Shown here: in pieces, positions 31,755 to 44,099 of the stretch
How positions within the stretch are numbered: the first letter of the stretch is position 1
Layout of the letters: each line of letters begins with the position of its first letter
Assembly (NCBI GenBank): GCA_022264855.1
Contig: JABYQU010000020.1
Coordinates: 310,001 to 374,000 of the forward strand
Reading direction: 5' to 3'
DNA: 64,000 bases
Source: Lenzites betulinus
Taxonomy: Eukaryota; Basidiomycota; Agaricomycetes; Polyporales; Polyporaceae
Translations under genes and position numbers: made by a program
The notes under the pieces: generated by a model
Seen by the model: only the letters and a program-made list of their open reading frames with translations
The model's database searches: none
Told to the model about the DNA's origin: nothing

Positions 31755-33282
31755 ATGGCCGCCGTTGCCCCCGTACCTGCTCCTATGCCCGCCCCTGCTC
31801 CCGTCGTTGCTCCCGCTCCCGTCGCTGCAGGCGGTGCTATCCCTGTCAACGTCACGTACAACATCGCCCGGGACTACTCCGGCCAAAACTTCTACGATGG
31901 CTGGGACTTCTACGGCTCCTGGGACAACCTTACGCTCAGTCAGTGCTTCTTACATTCTATTTCTGTATGTATATGCGCTGACACGCCCCGCAACCAGGTA
32001 ACGTTGAGTGGCTCGACCAGCCCACGGCTCTCGCAGACAACCTTGCGTATGTCAACCAGGCCGGGAACGCGATCATGCGCGTCGACAACACGACCAATGT
32101 CCCGGACAAGGGCGCGGACACCCGCAGGAACACAGTGCGTCACTTCTCCTGTGCTGCGCTGTGTAGGTTCTCTACCTGGGTGCTCATACACGCGCTCGTG
32201 TTAGGTCCGTATTACGACCAAGGATTTCTACGATTTCGGCAGCCTGTGGGTGTTCGACGCGACGCACGTCCCGTTCGGATGCACCGTTTGGCCCGCGTTC
32301 TGGACCAAGGGACCTGTCTGGCCTGACAACGGCGAAATCGGTACGTCCAGCGTCCGCGTTTCCTCCTCTCCAGCAAGACGCTGACAAGGCCCGCGCGCGT
32401 GCTCTCACGTGCAGATATCCTGGAGGCCGTGAACCTGATGGACCACAACCAAATGGCAATTCACACCACGGACGGGTGCATGACCTCCGCGGCGGTCCCG
32501 CAGACGGGCGAGCTCGGTGCGGTGGACTGCGCGAGCAACTCGGGCTGCACTGTCGAGGAGAAGAAACCTGCGAGCTACGGCGACGCGTTCAACACCGCCG
32601 GTGGTGGCGTGTGGGCGACCAAGTTCGACATCGACGGCATCGCTATCTGGTTCTGGAGCGTGAGTCGCCTTGCGAGCGTACGTCGGGCCAGGTGCGCTGA
32701 CCAACCACTTTCACAGAGGCCGGACGTGCCCGCGGAGCTCACCGGCAAGGACAAGACGGTCGACATCTCGAAGTGGGGCGTCCCCTCCGCCGCGTTCCCG
32801 GTCTCGCCCCAGTGCGACCTCACGAAGTTCTTCACGCCCCAGCAGCTCGTTATCGACATCGCCCTCTGCGGTGTCTGGTGCGCCCCTTCCTCCCTTCTCC
32901 CCATCACCGCCCTCCATACTGACGCCGCTCTCCTCCACTCAGGGCCGGCCCGCTCGGCAACTACCAACAGACGTGCCCGGGCGTGTGCGACGTGAGCGGT
33001 GCGGGCAGCCCCAAGTTCGACGATGCCTGGTTCGAGATCCAGTACGTGCGCGCGTACACGACGGGTGTCGTGCCGACCCCCACTCCGACGCCGAGCGCCG
33101 CGAGCGTCATCGCGAGCGCGACGGTCACCTCAGCCGCCCAGGGCTCCGGCGGTGGGCAGGGCGGGTCCGGCAAGGGCAGCAGCTCCGGCGCAGTCGGCGA
33201 CGCGGGCAAGGGCAGGAGCGCCGGCGCGCTCGCCGTTATGCTGTCCGTCGTTGCGGGCATGATCCTCGTCGCGGCGTCGTAA
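31755..33282 (+). CDS. GH16 beta-glucanase-like protein (copy A), probably membrane- or GPI-anchored
   Basis: Six exons, 31755-31938, 31998-32134, 32205-32340, 32415-32659, 32717-32877 and 32943-33282, give 400 residues. GH16 enzymes cleave or transfer beta-1,3/1,4-glucan. The core starts at [15 protein letters not shown]; the catalytic motif is GEIDILEAVN, split by the third intron between Ile and Asp, with both Glu and the Asp present. The C terminus has a Thr/Pro/Ser linker, a Gly-rich stretch and a hydrophobic end ([20 protein letters not shown]), which suits GPI anchoring. The N terminus is an Ala/Pro/Val repeat instead of a classic Leu-rich signal peptide, so either an upstream exon is missing or the signal is unusual. 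Copy B at 34778-36221 has the same exon plan. Confidence 0.9.
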
Positions 33283-34777
33283 AGAGGGAAAGTGGATGGA
33301 CCCTGGTCGATGGGCTGAGGACGACCGGTGCTGTGGTGTTTCGCGTTGTGTGCTGTGAGAACGAGGCTCGGACCTTCCCAAACTTCATTTTTCCATGGAT
33401 TGCTAATGCTGCCGTTACCTGCTAATACGATACCACCACCATTTACTTACTGTCTAGTGACGACTGACCTCTCGATGTTTTGGCACGCTGTGATGTGATT
33501 TGACGTGTTTCCGGAGTCTGGACATTCTACATAGAGATACCTTCGTTCTTGACACTGTCGCTTATGCCGTGTCTGCCGGGGCTACGTACCATCTTCGCTC
33601 GTAAATCCAAGCCCTTATGCACACAGGCCCCCACGCCTGAAGATGAAGGCCTATACCACCTACGAGGAAAGTGAGTCCTAAACACGCGGATGCACAACTA
33701 CGTACGTACCCGCACCAACCCTGCAGGTCTGCATTGTGATTGACGCATCATATTTCTCGGAAATGCAGCTTCACATGGCATCCCTGGAGTGTCATGAAAT
33801 GGCTAGCCTGCCACACCCACTCCACTCGACTGCATATGTCACAAAAATGCTGCTTCCGCGAGGCTGCACTGCTGCAGCACTTCATTCCAAGCTCGCTAAG
33901 CTGCCCGAGTTCGCCCCAGGTTCGCCCTGCATGCAGAGCGGCGTTCACAAGGCCCCCGCAGGGCCTCCGGACCGGTCACCTTCCGCTGCTTGTCGCAACC
34001 TGGGCGCACACACAGCGGCGACGATTCCCCGGCTATTGGACGGGAAATTCAGGCCCCGACAGCGGCTGCAAACTCGGTTCGTGTGTTGGTTTGGGCGCTC
34101 TGTCCCCGTGGTGGGAGCGCCCCAACGGTGCCCAGCTACCCTATCGCCCTTCAGCGCTCTGCGTGTGAGGCGCGATGGGGAGTTGGAGAATCGTGGCGTC
34201 TTCCAGCGGGGGCCCTGCGCGAGCATGCGGTCGGCGGTCACCAGGTGAGTCATCTGCAGGTGGTTGCCGCGCACGAGGAGGCTGAGAAGTTGGAGAAGCT
34301 GGAGGACCATGAAGGTTGTTGGGGGCGTGGGAGGGAGGTTATCGAGCACGCGGGCGAAGCGCCCAGCAAGGGCAGCGGGGCGGGTCGTGCGGGGGCTGTG
34401 CTAGTGCGGGCTGGACCTGGTTCTGATGCCTCCCTCCTCCGATCCAGCCCATCCGCCGCTCTCGAGTTTAGGACCGGACGATCCCATCGGCCTCCTCTAC
34501 CCGCCACCGACTGTCCACTAAAAATGCTGCCTCCGAGGGGCCACATGCCCGCTCTTTTCCCCCGACTGCGAACTGCCTCCTCCAGCTCCGGCCCCCACCG
34601 CGGTTGCTGTAACGTTCTGTCCGACGGCGTCTAGGGCAATCGAGCCCGTCCACGCTCCCTATAGGCATTGCATTGCTAAGAGCACACGCCGGTCTCGTGG
34701 GGCGCCCGCACAAGTATTAAGTTCGACTGGGTTGATCAACCCACCTGAACCCCCTCTACCCCGACCCTCTACCAACC
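33283..34777. other. Intergenic region between the two GH16 genes
   Basis: 1.5 kb. Overlapping frames occur at 33740-34634 on both strands without motifs. No gene is recognised; the stretch presumably contains the promoter of copy B. Confidence 0.45.
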
Positions 34778-36221
34778 ATGCTCTTCCGGCGGTCCTTGGT
34801 CTTCGCGACCTCCCTCGCCATGGTCGGCTCTTCCATGGGCTACGACCTCGTCCGAGACTACTCGGGCAAGAACTTCTTCGACGGATGGGACTTTTACGGC
34901 TTCTGGGATAATTTGACGCTCAGTGAGCTCTTCCCTGCGCTCTATCGCCCGCGCGATCGCTGACTTTAGTGCGATATTCAGGCCAAGTGTGGTGGGTGAA
35001 CGAGACACGCGCCACCTCGGAGAACCTCGCGTACGTGAATGATGCGGGGAGGGCGATCATCCGGGTCGACAACACTACGAACCTTCCACCAAACATGCCC
35101 AACAGAGACACAGTACGTTTGGCCAACTGCATAAAATGGGAGAAGAGGATGTACTGAACACTAATTTTCCGTAGATCCGTATAACTACGAAGGACTTCTT
35201 CGACTATGGTAGTCTCCTGGTCTTTGACGCCACTCATCTGCCCTACGGATGCTCTGTGTGGCCCGCATTCTGGACCAAGGGAGTAAACTGGCCATTTGAT
35301 GGCGAAATCGGTAAAGACTCTTGCCCCTGGTGCACGTTCAAGAATATGTTGACTAATATGGTCTGGCACAGACATTGTGGAGGGAATCAATTTGATGACG
35401 AGCAACCAGATGGCAGTACACACCACGCAGGGTTGCAAGACGGACAACAGCATCGTCCAGACGGGCACGATCGGCTTCACGGACTGCTCGCAAGGCTCCG
35501 GGTGCACCGTGCACGAGACGAAGCCGAACAGCTTCGGCGAGGACTTTGGCAAGAACGGCGGTGGTGTTTGGGCGACGCAGTACGATGTTGCGGGCGTGTT
35601 CATCTGGTACTGGCCGGTGAGTAGCGCGCCGCACGGATCGCGCCGATGGACATGCTGACCCTGGCGATGTCAGCGCGCCGATGTGCCTCCTGAGCTTACC
35701 AACAACGCGAGCACCATCGACATATCGCAATGGGGAACGCCATCCGCTGCCTTCCCCGTTACCCCCGCGTGCAACGTTACCCAATTCTTCACGCCTCAGC
35801 AAATTGTCCTCGACATCGCTCTTTGCGGTGACTGGTGTGTAGCCTCCATCTGTTCTCTATGGGCCCGGCCGCTTATCACTGAATCTGCAGGGCTGGCGTT
35901 CAGAGCATCTACCAGTCAAGCTGCCCGGGAACATGCAACGTGACCGGCCCAGGAAGCCCCGCATACGACAACGCATGGTTCGAAGTTAACTATGTTCGCG
36001 CGTACACAACCGGCGCACCCGTCCCCACCTCTTCCATCGCAACGTCGACCTCGGTAGTGGTCGCCACCGTCACCGGCACAAACAACCCCGCGCAGACGGG
36101 CGGAGACCAGCAGAACAACAACACCAACAACGGTGCCGCAGCGATGGCGCCGGGCGCGAGCATTGGGGTTGTCGGGATGTTGATGACGGCCTGCGCTGGT
36201 GTTCTCCTTGCTATGTGGTGA
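34778..36221 (+). CDS. GH16 beta-glucanase-like protein (copy B), secreted and anchored
   Basis: Six exons, 34778-34922, 34982-35112, 35175-35310, 35372-35616, 35674-35834 and 35891-36221, give 382 residues. A good signal peptide ([21 protein letters not shown]) leads into [20 protein letters not shown]. The catalytic motif is GEIDIVEGIN with the Glu-Asp-Glu triad intact. FWTKG and a CPGTCN segment match copy A, and the third, fourth and fifth exons have exactly the same lengths (136, 245, 161 nt), so the pair is a tandem duplication. The C terminus again ends in a hydrophobic segment ([22 protein letters not shown]), consistent with a GPI signal. The likely role is fungal wall glucan remodelling. 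Confidence 0.92.
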
Positions 36222-36921
36222 ACTGTCCCCCTTTGGACCTCCCACGGCCTTCGGACCTCAGCTTACGATACCTGCTACGCACTAACGATTCCCCCGCCTG
36301 CCGAGTTCACGTTCTTTCATGACGGACCGCTCCTACTTACCGCCTTATAGTGTATCAGCTTTGCGCGTACGCGCTCTTGGGACTTTGGGTATCTTGTTGT
36401 AGTACTCTTATCTTGTCAATGCGGGGAAATTGAAGTGCTTGTCTTGCACATTTCAGTACAAACGCGTTGCGAAAGAGGGAGAATGTGCACGTGTGTAGTT
36501 GTCTTCTGCCATTGGTAAATGAAACCCACTCATTCAAGCATAAGGGAGTCCTCCAAAATGCCGCAGCTGGGACGACATCCACCTGCCCATTACTTGCTGC
36601 AGCACTCAGGCCTCCAGAACTCAGTACTCAGTCAAAACTATGTTCTAAGGCCGTCCAGAATGCCGCCCTTGTCGTCTTCATCGCATGAGACGTACTCATA
36701 CGCTTGAAGCCAAAGTCTTTGGAGTGGCGCTGTGAGCTCAGGCATGACGTCAGGCTGGGGAAAGCTCACTGATGTCACGACGCGTCCAGCACCGCGGAGG
36801 ACGAATGATTAATCCCAGTCGAAATCCTGTAGGTACCTCCATTCTGTGCTACCAAGGGGACGTTCACAGTCTCTGTGGGGACGTTGTGTACAATGACAGA
36901 TATAGCACGGTGATGATACAC
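36222..36921. other. Intergenic region, no gene seen
   Basis: This is 3' flank of GH16 copy B and of the minus-strand F-box gene. Nothing recognised. Confidence 0.5.
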
Positions 36922-38713
36922 TCACTGGGGCTCGCGTACGTACCAAGACGAGTAGTCTATGACGCACTCTCCATCGCGTAGGTCGTATTGGTCCCAGAGG
37001 CTAACGGAACCGTCATGCATAAGAAGCCCGAGGTGTTCGACCCCCACTGTTGTGATGATGGCACTTGCACACTCCAATAGGGTTGGGTGAGCGGGCGACA
37101 ACCCAAGGCTGGTGCGTCGTGCAAGCCGCCTCCGGTTACCCAACGGCCCTGGCATATGTTTGAAGTCGAGATTGAGACGGAGAAAACGGAGTGAACGGGA
37201 TGCCATAGGTGCCAAGATCTGCGATATATGGTGCTGTGGCAGTGTGAGCTTCAATTCAGCTCTAAGACATTGGCATTGGGCCCACTCACATACGGCGGCA
37301 CACTGTCATCTCCTTCGGCGCGATAGCGGTGGATTTCGAGCCGCGACAGCTGTAAATATGTGGTGGCGATATGGTAGAGGAGTAGATCATCGGCATTCGA
37401 GTTGTCTACCCTGTAGACTACCTCCAAGCTTTGCAAGTTGGGAGTATTCATGCGGGTCAAGAGACGAAGACACTCCGATGCGGAAAGGATAGGTGCCACA
37501 AAACGCAGGAAAACATATCCACGTAGAGGATAGTAGAACCTCGGCCAGTCGCGGAGTGATAGATGGAGAAGATCGACGCCTACAAAGGAGAAGATCGCAT
37601 CCTCTGGATCGGGGTATGCCACAGTGAGTGAGCGGAGTTGGAGGTGCTCGCAGCCGATAGGGATCCCAGAGCCGAAGATCGGAGCACGGGAGTGAGAGGG
37701 AGGCTGAGCGATCTCTATGGAGAGGCTGCTGAGGCGGGGCATGCGAGAAAGCAAGGTGGGGATGATATCCACCCGCATAGAATGCCCATACGCACCCCTG
37801 AGCGACAAGTTCGTCAAGCTCGGCCACATGCCTTGACACATCGCGTCCACTGGCGAGGTATCCAAGGGGATTCGTAGCGTTTGGACGGTATCCATAATGG
37901 CGGGTACGAGCGCACCGAGGCCTCTAGCTTCCACGGCGTATGCGCGGGTGAGATCCTCGGTGTTAGGAAGTCGTGCACCGTACGGACGCTCTTTGAGTTC
38001 CCTCCAGCATACGGTGGCGTAGGAGAGCGTGGTGAGGGGAACATGTGAAAGGCTCGAAACAGCGCCGGGGAGAGGCAGAGTATCCTCAACCCAAGGCCTG
38101 GCGGGCGCCGGAATCAGCCATGGCGACATTGATGTAAACGATAAGCTGGAGATGTTAGGGAGCTGAAGGCACCGCTGTACTACAAACCATGGAACGCCCT
38201 TTACTGCGTAGTCAAAAGTGATGCCAGTGAGGAAGGGGAGCTGGTCCAGTACTGATAAGAATTTTGGTGTATCGTTTTTAGGTGAGTATTGTCCGTAGAG
38301 CCCGAGGTGTCTGCATTGACGTCAGTGAACATCTAATGAGTTGTAATAGTTCGTCGGCTTACCGTACGTATGCGCGTATCGCTTTGGGTGGGGTTCGGGG
38401 CAGGTGGTCGGTATAGACAAAACAATACTGAAAGAGGGATGACATGTACACGCGCCGAAGTCGCTTAGAGACGGAGGCCAGGTTGAGACGGGTCTCTCTC
38501 TTTTGCAGGAAACCCATGATAACAAGCAACACATCTTCATTGAGGGTATCTAGAGTGACGCTGTCCGTCCGGTTTGTTGTCACTCATAGAAGGAATACGA
38601 ATTTAATGTTGTACTCACTGCGACGCCGCCACTGGCACGCTGTTGTCAGTTTTGGAGGTAAGCTTGGCGAGCCAACGAGGAGCTTTGGCAAGTCGAACAC
38701 GGAAGCGGGGCAT
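36922..38713 (-). pseudogene. F-box/LRR protein gene, copy 1, frame-broken near the 3' end
   Basis: Exons 38713-38619, 38560-38363 and 38310 onward give an F-box (LDTLNEDVLLVIMGFLQKRE, LASVSKRLRRV; residues about 32-75) and LRR-like segments (LTNLSLRGAYG, RLSSLSIEIA, LHLSLRDWPRF). The frame closes at 37251, giving 450 residues. Compared with the inverted copy at 62413-64000, this copy has 11 extra bases (about 37255-37265) just before the stop. The other copy reads through at that point into the same downstream sequence (LTLPQHHISQILAPM), which here continues in another frame to 36922. So the C terminus is lost by an insertion. F-box proteins recruit substrates to SCF ubiquitin ligases; whether the truncated form works is unknown. 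Confidence 0.75.
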
Positions 38714-39194
38714 TTTATGTAGCAAGGCGTTGACTCAGGACAGGACGCACGAACAAGCGTTTAGGATGATGGAATGGGAGGGGATGGGCTATGATATATG
38801 ATCATTGATATACGAGCGCTGAGCCGTACCGGTACTGACTTAGGCATCATATTATATAAGCATGCACAGCGTTACCACGTGCTTGATGTGGGCGTATCGA
38901 ATATTGAAATATAGAACGCCGGCCCCGCAATATTGACCCTTACTAGTTACTAGCCACTTCCGGCTTCCGACGCGGCCGTATTCGCACTCAAACCGATACG
39001 GGTTAACATTATGCATCGTGGCGGAATGGCACTTCTACCTGGATCATCGTCGGCCGTTCAGTATGGGTCTCACTCTCTGAGTCAGCGAATATGTAGACCA
39101 TGTTTCCGCATGGCTAAATTATCTATTTTACAGATGGTGCCCTTGCATGCGAGCGGACACTCAAGGAGCCCGCAGCCTGGTCCCGAAGCCTATG
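38714..39194. other. Intergenic region, AT-richer than its surroundings
   Basis: This is the promoter side of F-box copy 1. It contains ATATATGATCATTGATATA-type sequence near 38790-38815. No gene. Confidence 0.45.
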
Positions 39195-39933
39195 CTGCCG
39201 TCTGACAACTGTGAAGAAGCGCTGATCCGACGTCTGAATCAACTGAGAAATGGATCCTCCTCGGCGGCTTTAAATTTGGATGATTCGCTCTCATACACGC
39301 CCACCACCCCTCGCTATCTACACTCCCAACATGCTGTTCGTGTTTGCGATCATCCCCTTGACTCACGCGCACAGCGCAGCTTCGACAAGCATGCCTACGA
39401 ACGCGACCGCATCCGTGACGAGCTGCAGGCCACGTTCTCAGGAAGACTAGGTGAGCGGCACGACAGTCCCCTTCGTGCCCCATGCCGCACGAGACTGACG
39501 ATGGCGGCCAGGGCACTGAGTGGAGATCATCGGGGACGAGTCTGTACGGATGCGCTACGCGGCGGGTGTCGTCGTGAAGTACGGCCTGAAGATCGTGGGC
39601 TGGCCGCAGAGCGCGCAGTTCCGGTGCATGAGCTCGATCCGCGGCGGGGTGGGGTCGCTGCGCGAGCTGCGGCGGTGGCATCTAGCAGAGGGCTACGAGA
39701 AGCGGCTGCGGTTTGCACGCGCGACGCGAGAGGATATTGCCAGTGCGGCGCGTGACCCGGATAGCGTCCACCCGAGTCCGAAGCAGAGAGACCGGGAGAG
39801 GGCGGCGGCGGCGACGGAAGCGGAGAGGGCGACGACGGCGGCAGCGGGGCCAGCAGGGACGGCGGGGACGGTCGCGGGCTCGAGCGGGATCGTGGTGAGG
39901 GCACTCGTTAAGATCAAGAGAGTATCAATGACA
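39195..39933 (+). CDS. Hypothetical protein, gene model incomplete
   Basis: Two exons can be joined with agreeing phase: about 39195-39450 and 39521-39933, across a 70-nt intron ending CACTGAG. The joined product contains FDKHAYERDRIRDEL, then YAAGVVVKYGLKIVGWP and GGVGSLRELRRW, an order I associate with lineage-specific basidiomycete proteins carrying a VxKYGxxLxGWP motif. It continues into an Ala/Thr/Arg-rich stretch that looks disordered. A good donor (ACA|GTACGT) ends exon 2, but I could not place the next exon, and the start is uncertain. No function is assigned. Confidence 0.4.
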
Positions 39934-40815
39934 GTACGTAGGCAGCGCGCAGTGCACAAGGGCCGCAGCTCGTGTCTGTGGCATGTCCCCTTCAAGGACG
40001 AGTTCTTTCAAGTCATGCATACTACACACATACTGCTGGTGATCTCGGCCGTCTGTCGCCGCATCACGCTCGGTCCCCCCACAAGTCCACAGGTTAGTCT
40101 TACACAGGCGTGCACAATCCCTGCTATGACATCTAGCAACATGAACACAACGAACGACGCGTGCATGTACCCGGCGCATATGCGCAGGGCTGGGTGTGCG
40201 TTGTGTGTCACACCGGTTGGGTGGTGTCCGAAACAAGTTGTCCACGCCGCCCTGCGCCCCGCATACTCCTGTGAATGCACATTTACGTCCCGCGTCCAGC
40301 TATCCATGCATCGATTATCCTGCTAGTGATCAGAGGGTGCGATCTGACGCCGAGAGCTTCCGAGTCCTATCTGCCGAACCCCTAGTAATCCACGCCGTAG
40401 GTCCAAGAGTAGCATGTGCGCGAGATTTCTGTACAACGTGTTATCTTCCTGGTTATTGTGAATGGTTCCCCTCGTGACCCTACTGCATCGCCATGTGTCC
40501 CTCAGGCTTCGAGTCCCAGTGGTCACGATGTAGTTAAGTTCGACGAGCGGTTGATAAGGAGCCACTTACTGTCAGGAAGCTGGTAGGTTTGCATATGGGC
40601 CGAGGGCGCGGGGTCGATACGAGAACATGCACACCACATCCATACGTGGAATGGAAGCTATGTGCAAGTGTTTCATGACACACTAGTCCCTGTGCGGCCT
40701 GAGAACTGAACAAATAGTAGCCTTCTTTCTTGCGCGCTGAGGCCGTAAACAACAGACTCGGACGTAGTACGGTACAGCATCCGAGATGCCCTTGATGCGA
40801 ACCACCACCAGCTAA
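39934..40815. other. Region without a supported gene
   Basis: It may hold the last exons of the preceding hypothetical gene or only flanking DNA. No motif was recognised on either strand. Confidence 0.4.
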
Positions 40816-41481
40816 TTGTCAGTCGTGCTCGTTGCGCCATTCTATTGTACGGATGCACTGTGGGTGCTGTCTCGCCCCTCGGCTAAATCCACGCACCGGG
40901 TCACAAGAGCCCTATTAATGGGCGCTTTGCGCCTTGATATAAAGATGAAAGATGGCATCGTGCAACACAACCCGACAACTTTCGACTCACTGACGATGCT
41001 TCCCAACATGGAGAGGTTGTCATTGAATCCCCTCACAGCATCTGAGCCGACCGAAGACAGCTTCTTTCTTCTGTTGCCGCTCAACCCTCCTACCGTCTTT
41101 CATAGCACGGAGGCTCTCAAGATTTTTGAATTGGTCGGTTGATAACATTCTTTCGCATGAGCTCAGAGTCTTCAAGCCCGATACTGACAGTACACCGATC
41201 TATGACAGTCTGATTCTGTCCGTCACAAGGCACCGATCCGTCGGGGGGCTCCGCATGGTCGCTATATAGTGGAGGAGGAGAACGAACAGTTCCTTTTTCG
41301 TTTCTTTGAAGGTGACGACTTCGACAGGGCTTTGGCAGAGGCGAAGTTAGCGCTTCGCACGGAGAATACTAGTATGAGCCAGTCTGAGAATCAGGCTGGC
41401 AGCGCGCAAGCGGCACTGAATCCCCCAAATAATGTGCAGGCTCCCCCATACCGTGCAGTGAGTGCATCAGAATCTCAGTGA
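40816..41481 (+). pseudogene. LRR/F-box-like gene remnant
   Basis: Three segments in alternating frames read as one leucine-rich protein end: 40816-41140 (LTMLPNMERLSLNPLT, EALKIFEL), 41141-41266 (DNILSHELRVFKPDT, LRMVAI) and 41269-41481 (FFEGDDFDRALAEAKLAL). The frame changes 1-2-1 occur without good splice sites, so decay is more likely than introns. No F-box was found upstream. The segment is not obviously alignable with the other F-box genes in this window. Confidence 0.4.
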
Positions 41482-41522
41482 TCAACAGTGTTATGTATCA
41501 CATCATCTGACACACAACTTCG

Positions 41523-44015
41523 ATGCAACTACTCCAGCGCGCTGCCCGTCACGGTGCTGTGTCTTCCGTGGTGTCAGAGTCGCACCACGCTGCGCTATCC
41601 CTTGTTGAGCCCTCTCGCATGAGCCGGAGCTGGTTTAGGCATCCGAAAGAATCATCCAACACCGTGCCAACAAACCTTCAGAGCCCCATACTACATGATT
41701 ACCAGACTATCAACTCCCTGATGCCCATCAGCCCTGTAAATCTCACTCGGGCTGGTATGTGAAACTTTTCTGCTTCGTACTACTTCACCACCTCTGACTG
41801 GGATATTATAGGGATTTTTTACTGTGCGACGGTGGTGAGCATGAGTATTCCTCTCGTTGACTTGTTGAGAGAATCTCAGAACTGACTGTCTGGGTTTGAC
41901 TTTGCAGACATTGGATTCACAGATGCACCCTTTCAACATGGGTCAACAATTTGTATTGCCTATTGACACCGGTATGTTACATTCCTACTTCTGTGATGCA
42001 AAGTATGAAAACTGAAATGCCGATGGATTTTGTTCCTTGCAGGCGGTTCAAAATTGTGAGTTAACGTACATCAACTCCAGTGAAACCACACCGGTCACGG
42101 CACTATCCTTATAATTCTCATAACAGGTGGCTCTATGCCAGGGACTTTCTGAAGCTCAGAGCATGGGGAGATACTCCTACCAGGTGGCCACAATCCGACA
42201 TCGAACACCTGAAGCCCACTACGGTAGTTTTGTCACGGCCAGACGGTTGGGGCCGCCATATATCTCACCATTTCAACAAGACCCTCGATCCTGTTCGTAC
42301 ACACTATTATGAGGGAGACAGAATCAGTGGCTCAACATATGATGACGGAGGCGAAGTGTGTGAGTGACTGGCGTCCATTTGCACTTCACATGCATATTCT
42401 TAGCCTAATGCTATCACACATGGCTTGTATCAGACACTCGCTTGTTCCATGATTTCAAACTCACGACAAACTTTCCAACCTGGAACTGGACAAACGGCAG
42501 GAACGACAATCGCTTCAAGATAATATTGCCCTGCAATCTTGCATATGCCGCCAACTCGAAGATTGTGGGTCAGAAGTATGATGGAAACATGGGCCTTAGC
42601 GTTCCACAGTACGTCATCAGGCAGTGCTTGCAGGGTGTCCCCTATTTTGAGCTTCCCGTTTTGTTTCCAGAGTGTCCACCCTCTTCAATGAACACGTCAG
42701 CGACGGCCAGAGCATCGTACGTCCTGCACTGCTCAATATAGGCATGTGTGTTGCCGTCTCACAATAGATCACTCATTCCCACCTCAGAAATGGCACAACA
42801 TAATCAGTGACCGAGTGGTACATTCGGTAGGTCCCACAGGTCATAACCTGAGAACCTGGGTACTCTATCATACTGACGACGCTAAATCAGAACAGGGAGT
42901 TCTATCTTCGCCTCATATCCCCAATAGCTGCCGTGGAGTGTCCAAATGCGTACGCATATTTTATTTTGCTGCGCCGTTACGTGAATCGACATGTTCATCT
43001 TCGCTTTTCATGCTTTCAGGCGCAGTTTTGCGTGTTTCAGTTCAAAATTTCCATGCACCCACACGCCGGAATTCACACCGCCTATTCATCTGGACATCAA
43101 AGAGATGGATGCTGAGCGATTTTTAGACAGGAAGGACATGCAAGATGCCCATTGGTACATCAGTCTGCGTGGCATGTCGCTGCAGCAATATGATGTAGAT
43201 GCAAAGGGGAGAAGGAAGGACAAGGGGAGACCCATTACCCTCTCGAGCCTCGATAACATCGTCGCCAATCATACGATGGCTGCCAGCTACGCCGACAGAC
43301 CGTGGGAAGCGAACGAGACTGATAGGCGTGTGGGGAACGGGGCCGGGCTCACTGTGCTACTTGATAGTGGTTCGTCATTGATGCGTCATGGTTTATTATC
43401 CGAGAGTTCACTTGCTAACGGAACTTGTGTGCAGCCTCGGTATACTCGCATCTGCCAGATAGCGTCGTCGAAGAGATAGCTGTGAATTGGCTACAGAACC
43501 GCCCCAGTCTTGAGTCAGAGCTCGAGTTGGGTGACATTCGGCCATACTATGCAGAGGGCTCTCGCGAGTTTAGGAATCTCAAGAACTACGACTTGATTTT
43601 CACCTTCTACGACCCGGGTACACGTAGTACACACAATTTACGGTGCCCATCGGAGCCATTCCTCTCTTCAATCTGGCCGGCGACGAACCGCAATGCTCCC
43701 ACAAGAGACGCGAAAGAGTCTTTGCTCCGCGGCATCAAACCAGAGTCCGGTGTATGTATCTTAGGCATGGTGCGTTATGGCTTGTAGTGATGTTCGGAGT
43801 CCGTCAAACTCATTTTGTGCCACGGGCAGAACTTCCATTGGGCAGCAATCGTGCATTACGTCGGGCCAAAACTGGACCCCCAAACCGCCATCCCTCAGTT
43901 TCCTTACGTGCGCTTCGCCCCACCACGAGTTATCGTCCGCAATCCCTTAACGCGCAACTGGACGACTCTCACAGAGAAGGATCTCGTGTTCGATCCACGA
44001 TGGGCACAGCGATGA
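41523..44015 (+). CDS. Divergent pepsin-like (A1) aspartic-protease-like protein, gene model partly uncertain
   Basis: The 5' exons are readable: about 41523-41757, 41812-41835, 41908-41971, 42043-42055, 42127-42361, 42433-42610 and 42672 onward. They give QQFVLPIDTGGSKLWLYAR, the first A1 active-site motif (DTGG). The 3' exons end at 44015 and give a second site, LLDSASVYSHLP, then NFHWAAIVHYVGPKL and the terminal FDPRWAQR. The second motif reads D-S-A-S where D-T/S-G-S/T is usual, so catalytic activity is doubtful. Between about 42730 and 43090 I could not make one consistent frame: an FSCFQAQFCVFQFKI segment and the following IHLDIKEMDAERFLDRKD segment are in different frames. Either a small intron or an indel near 43060-43080 is responsible. 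No signal peptide is evident. Confidence 0.6.
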
Positions 44016-44038
44016 TGCTGTAGTCCGAGTTTGGCAGT

Positions 44039-44041
<3 letters not shown>

Positions 44042-44097
<56 letters not shown>
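44042..44097. repeat. (TC)28 dinucleotide microsatellite
   Basis: An uninterrupted TC repeat, 28 units, starting 27 bases after the stop of the aspartic-protease-like gene. It probably lies in that gene's 3' untranslated region. Confidence 0.97.
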
Positions 44098-44099
<2 letters not shown>

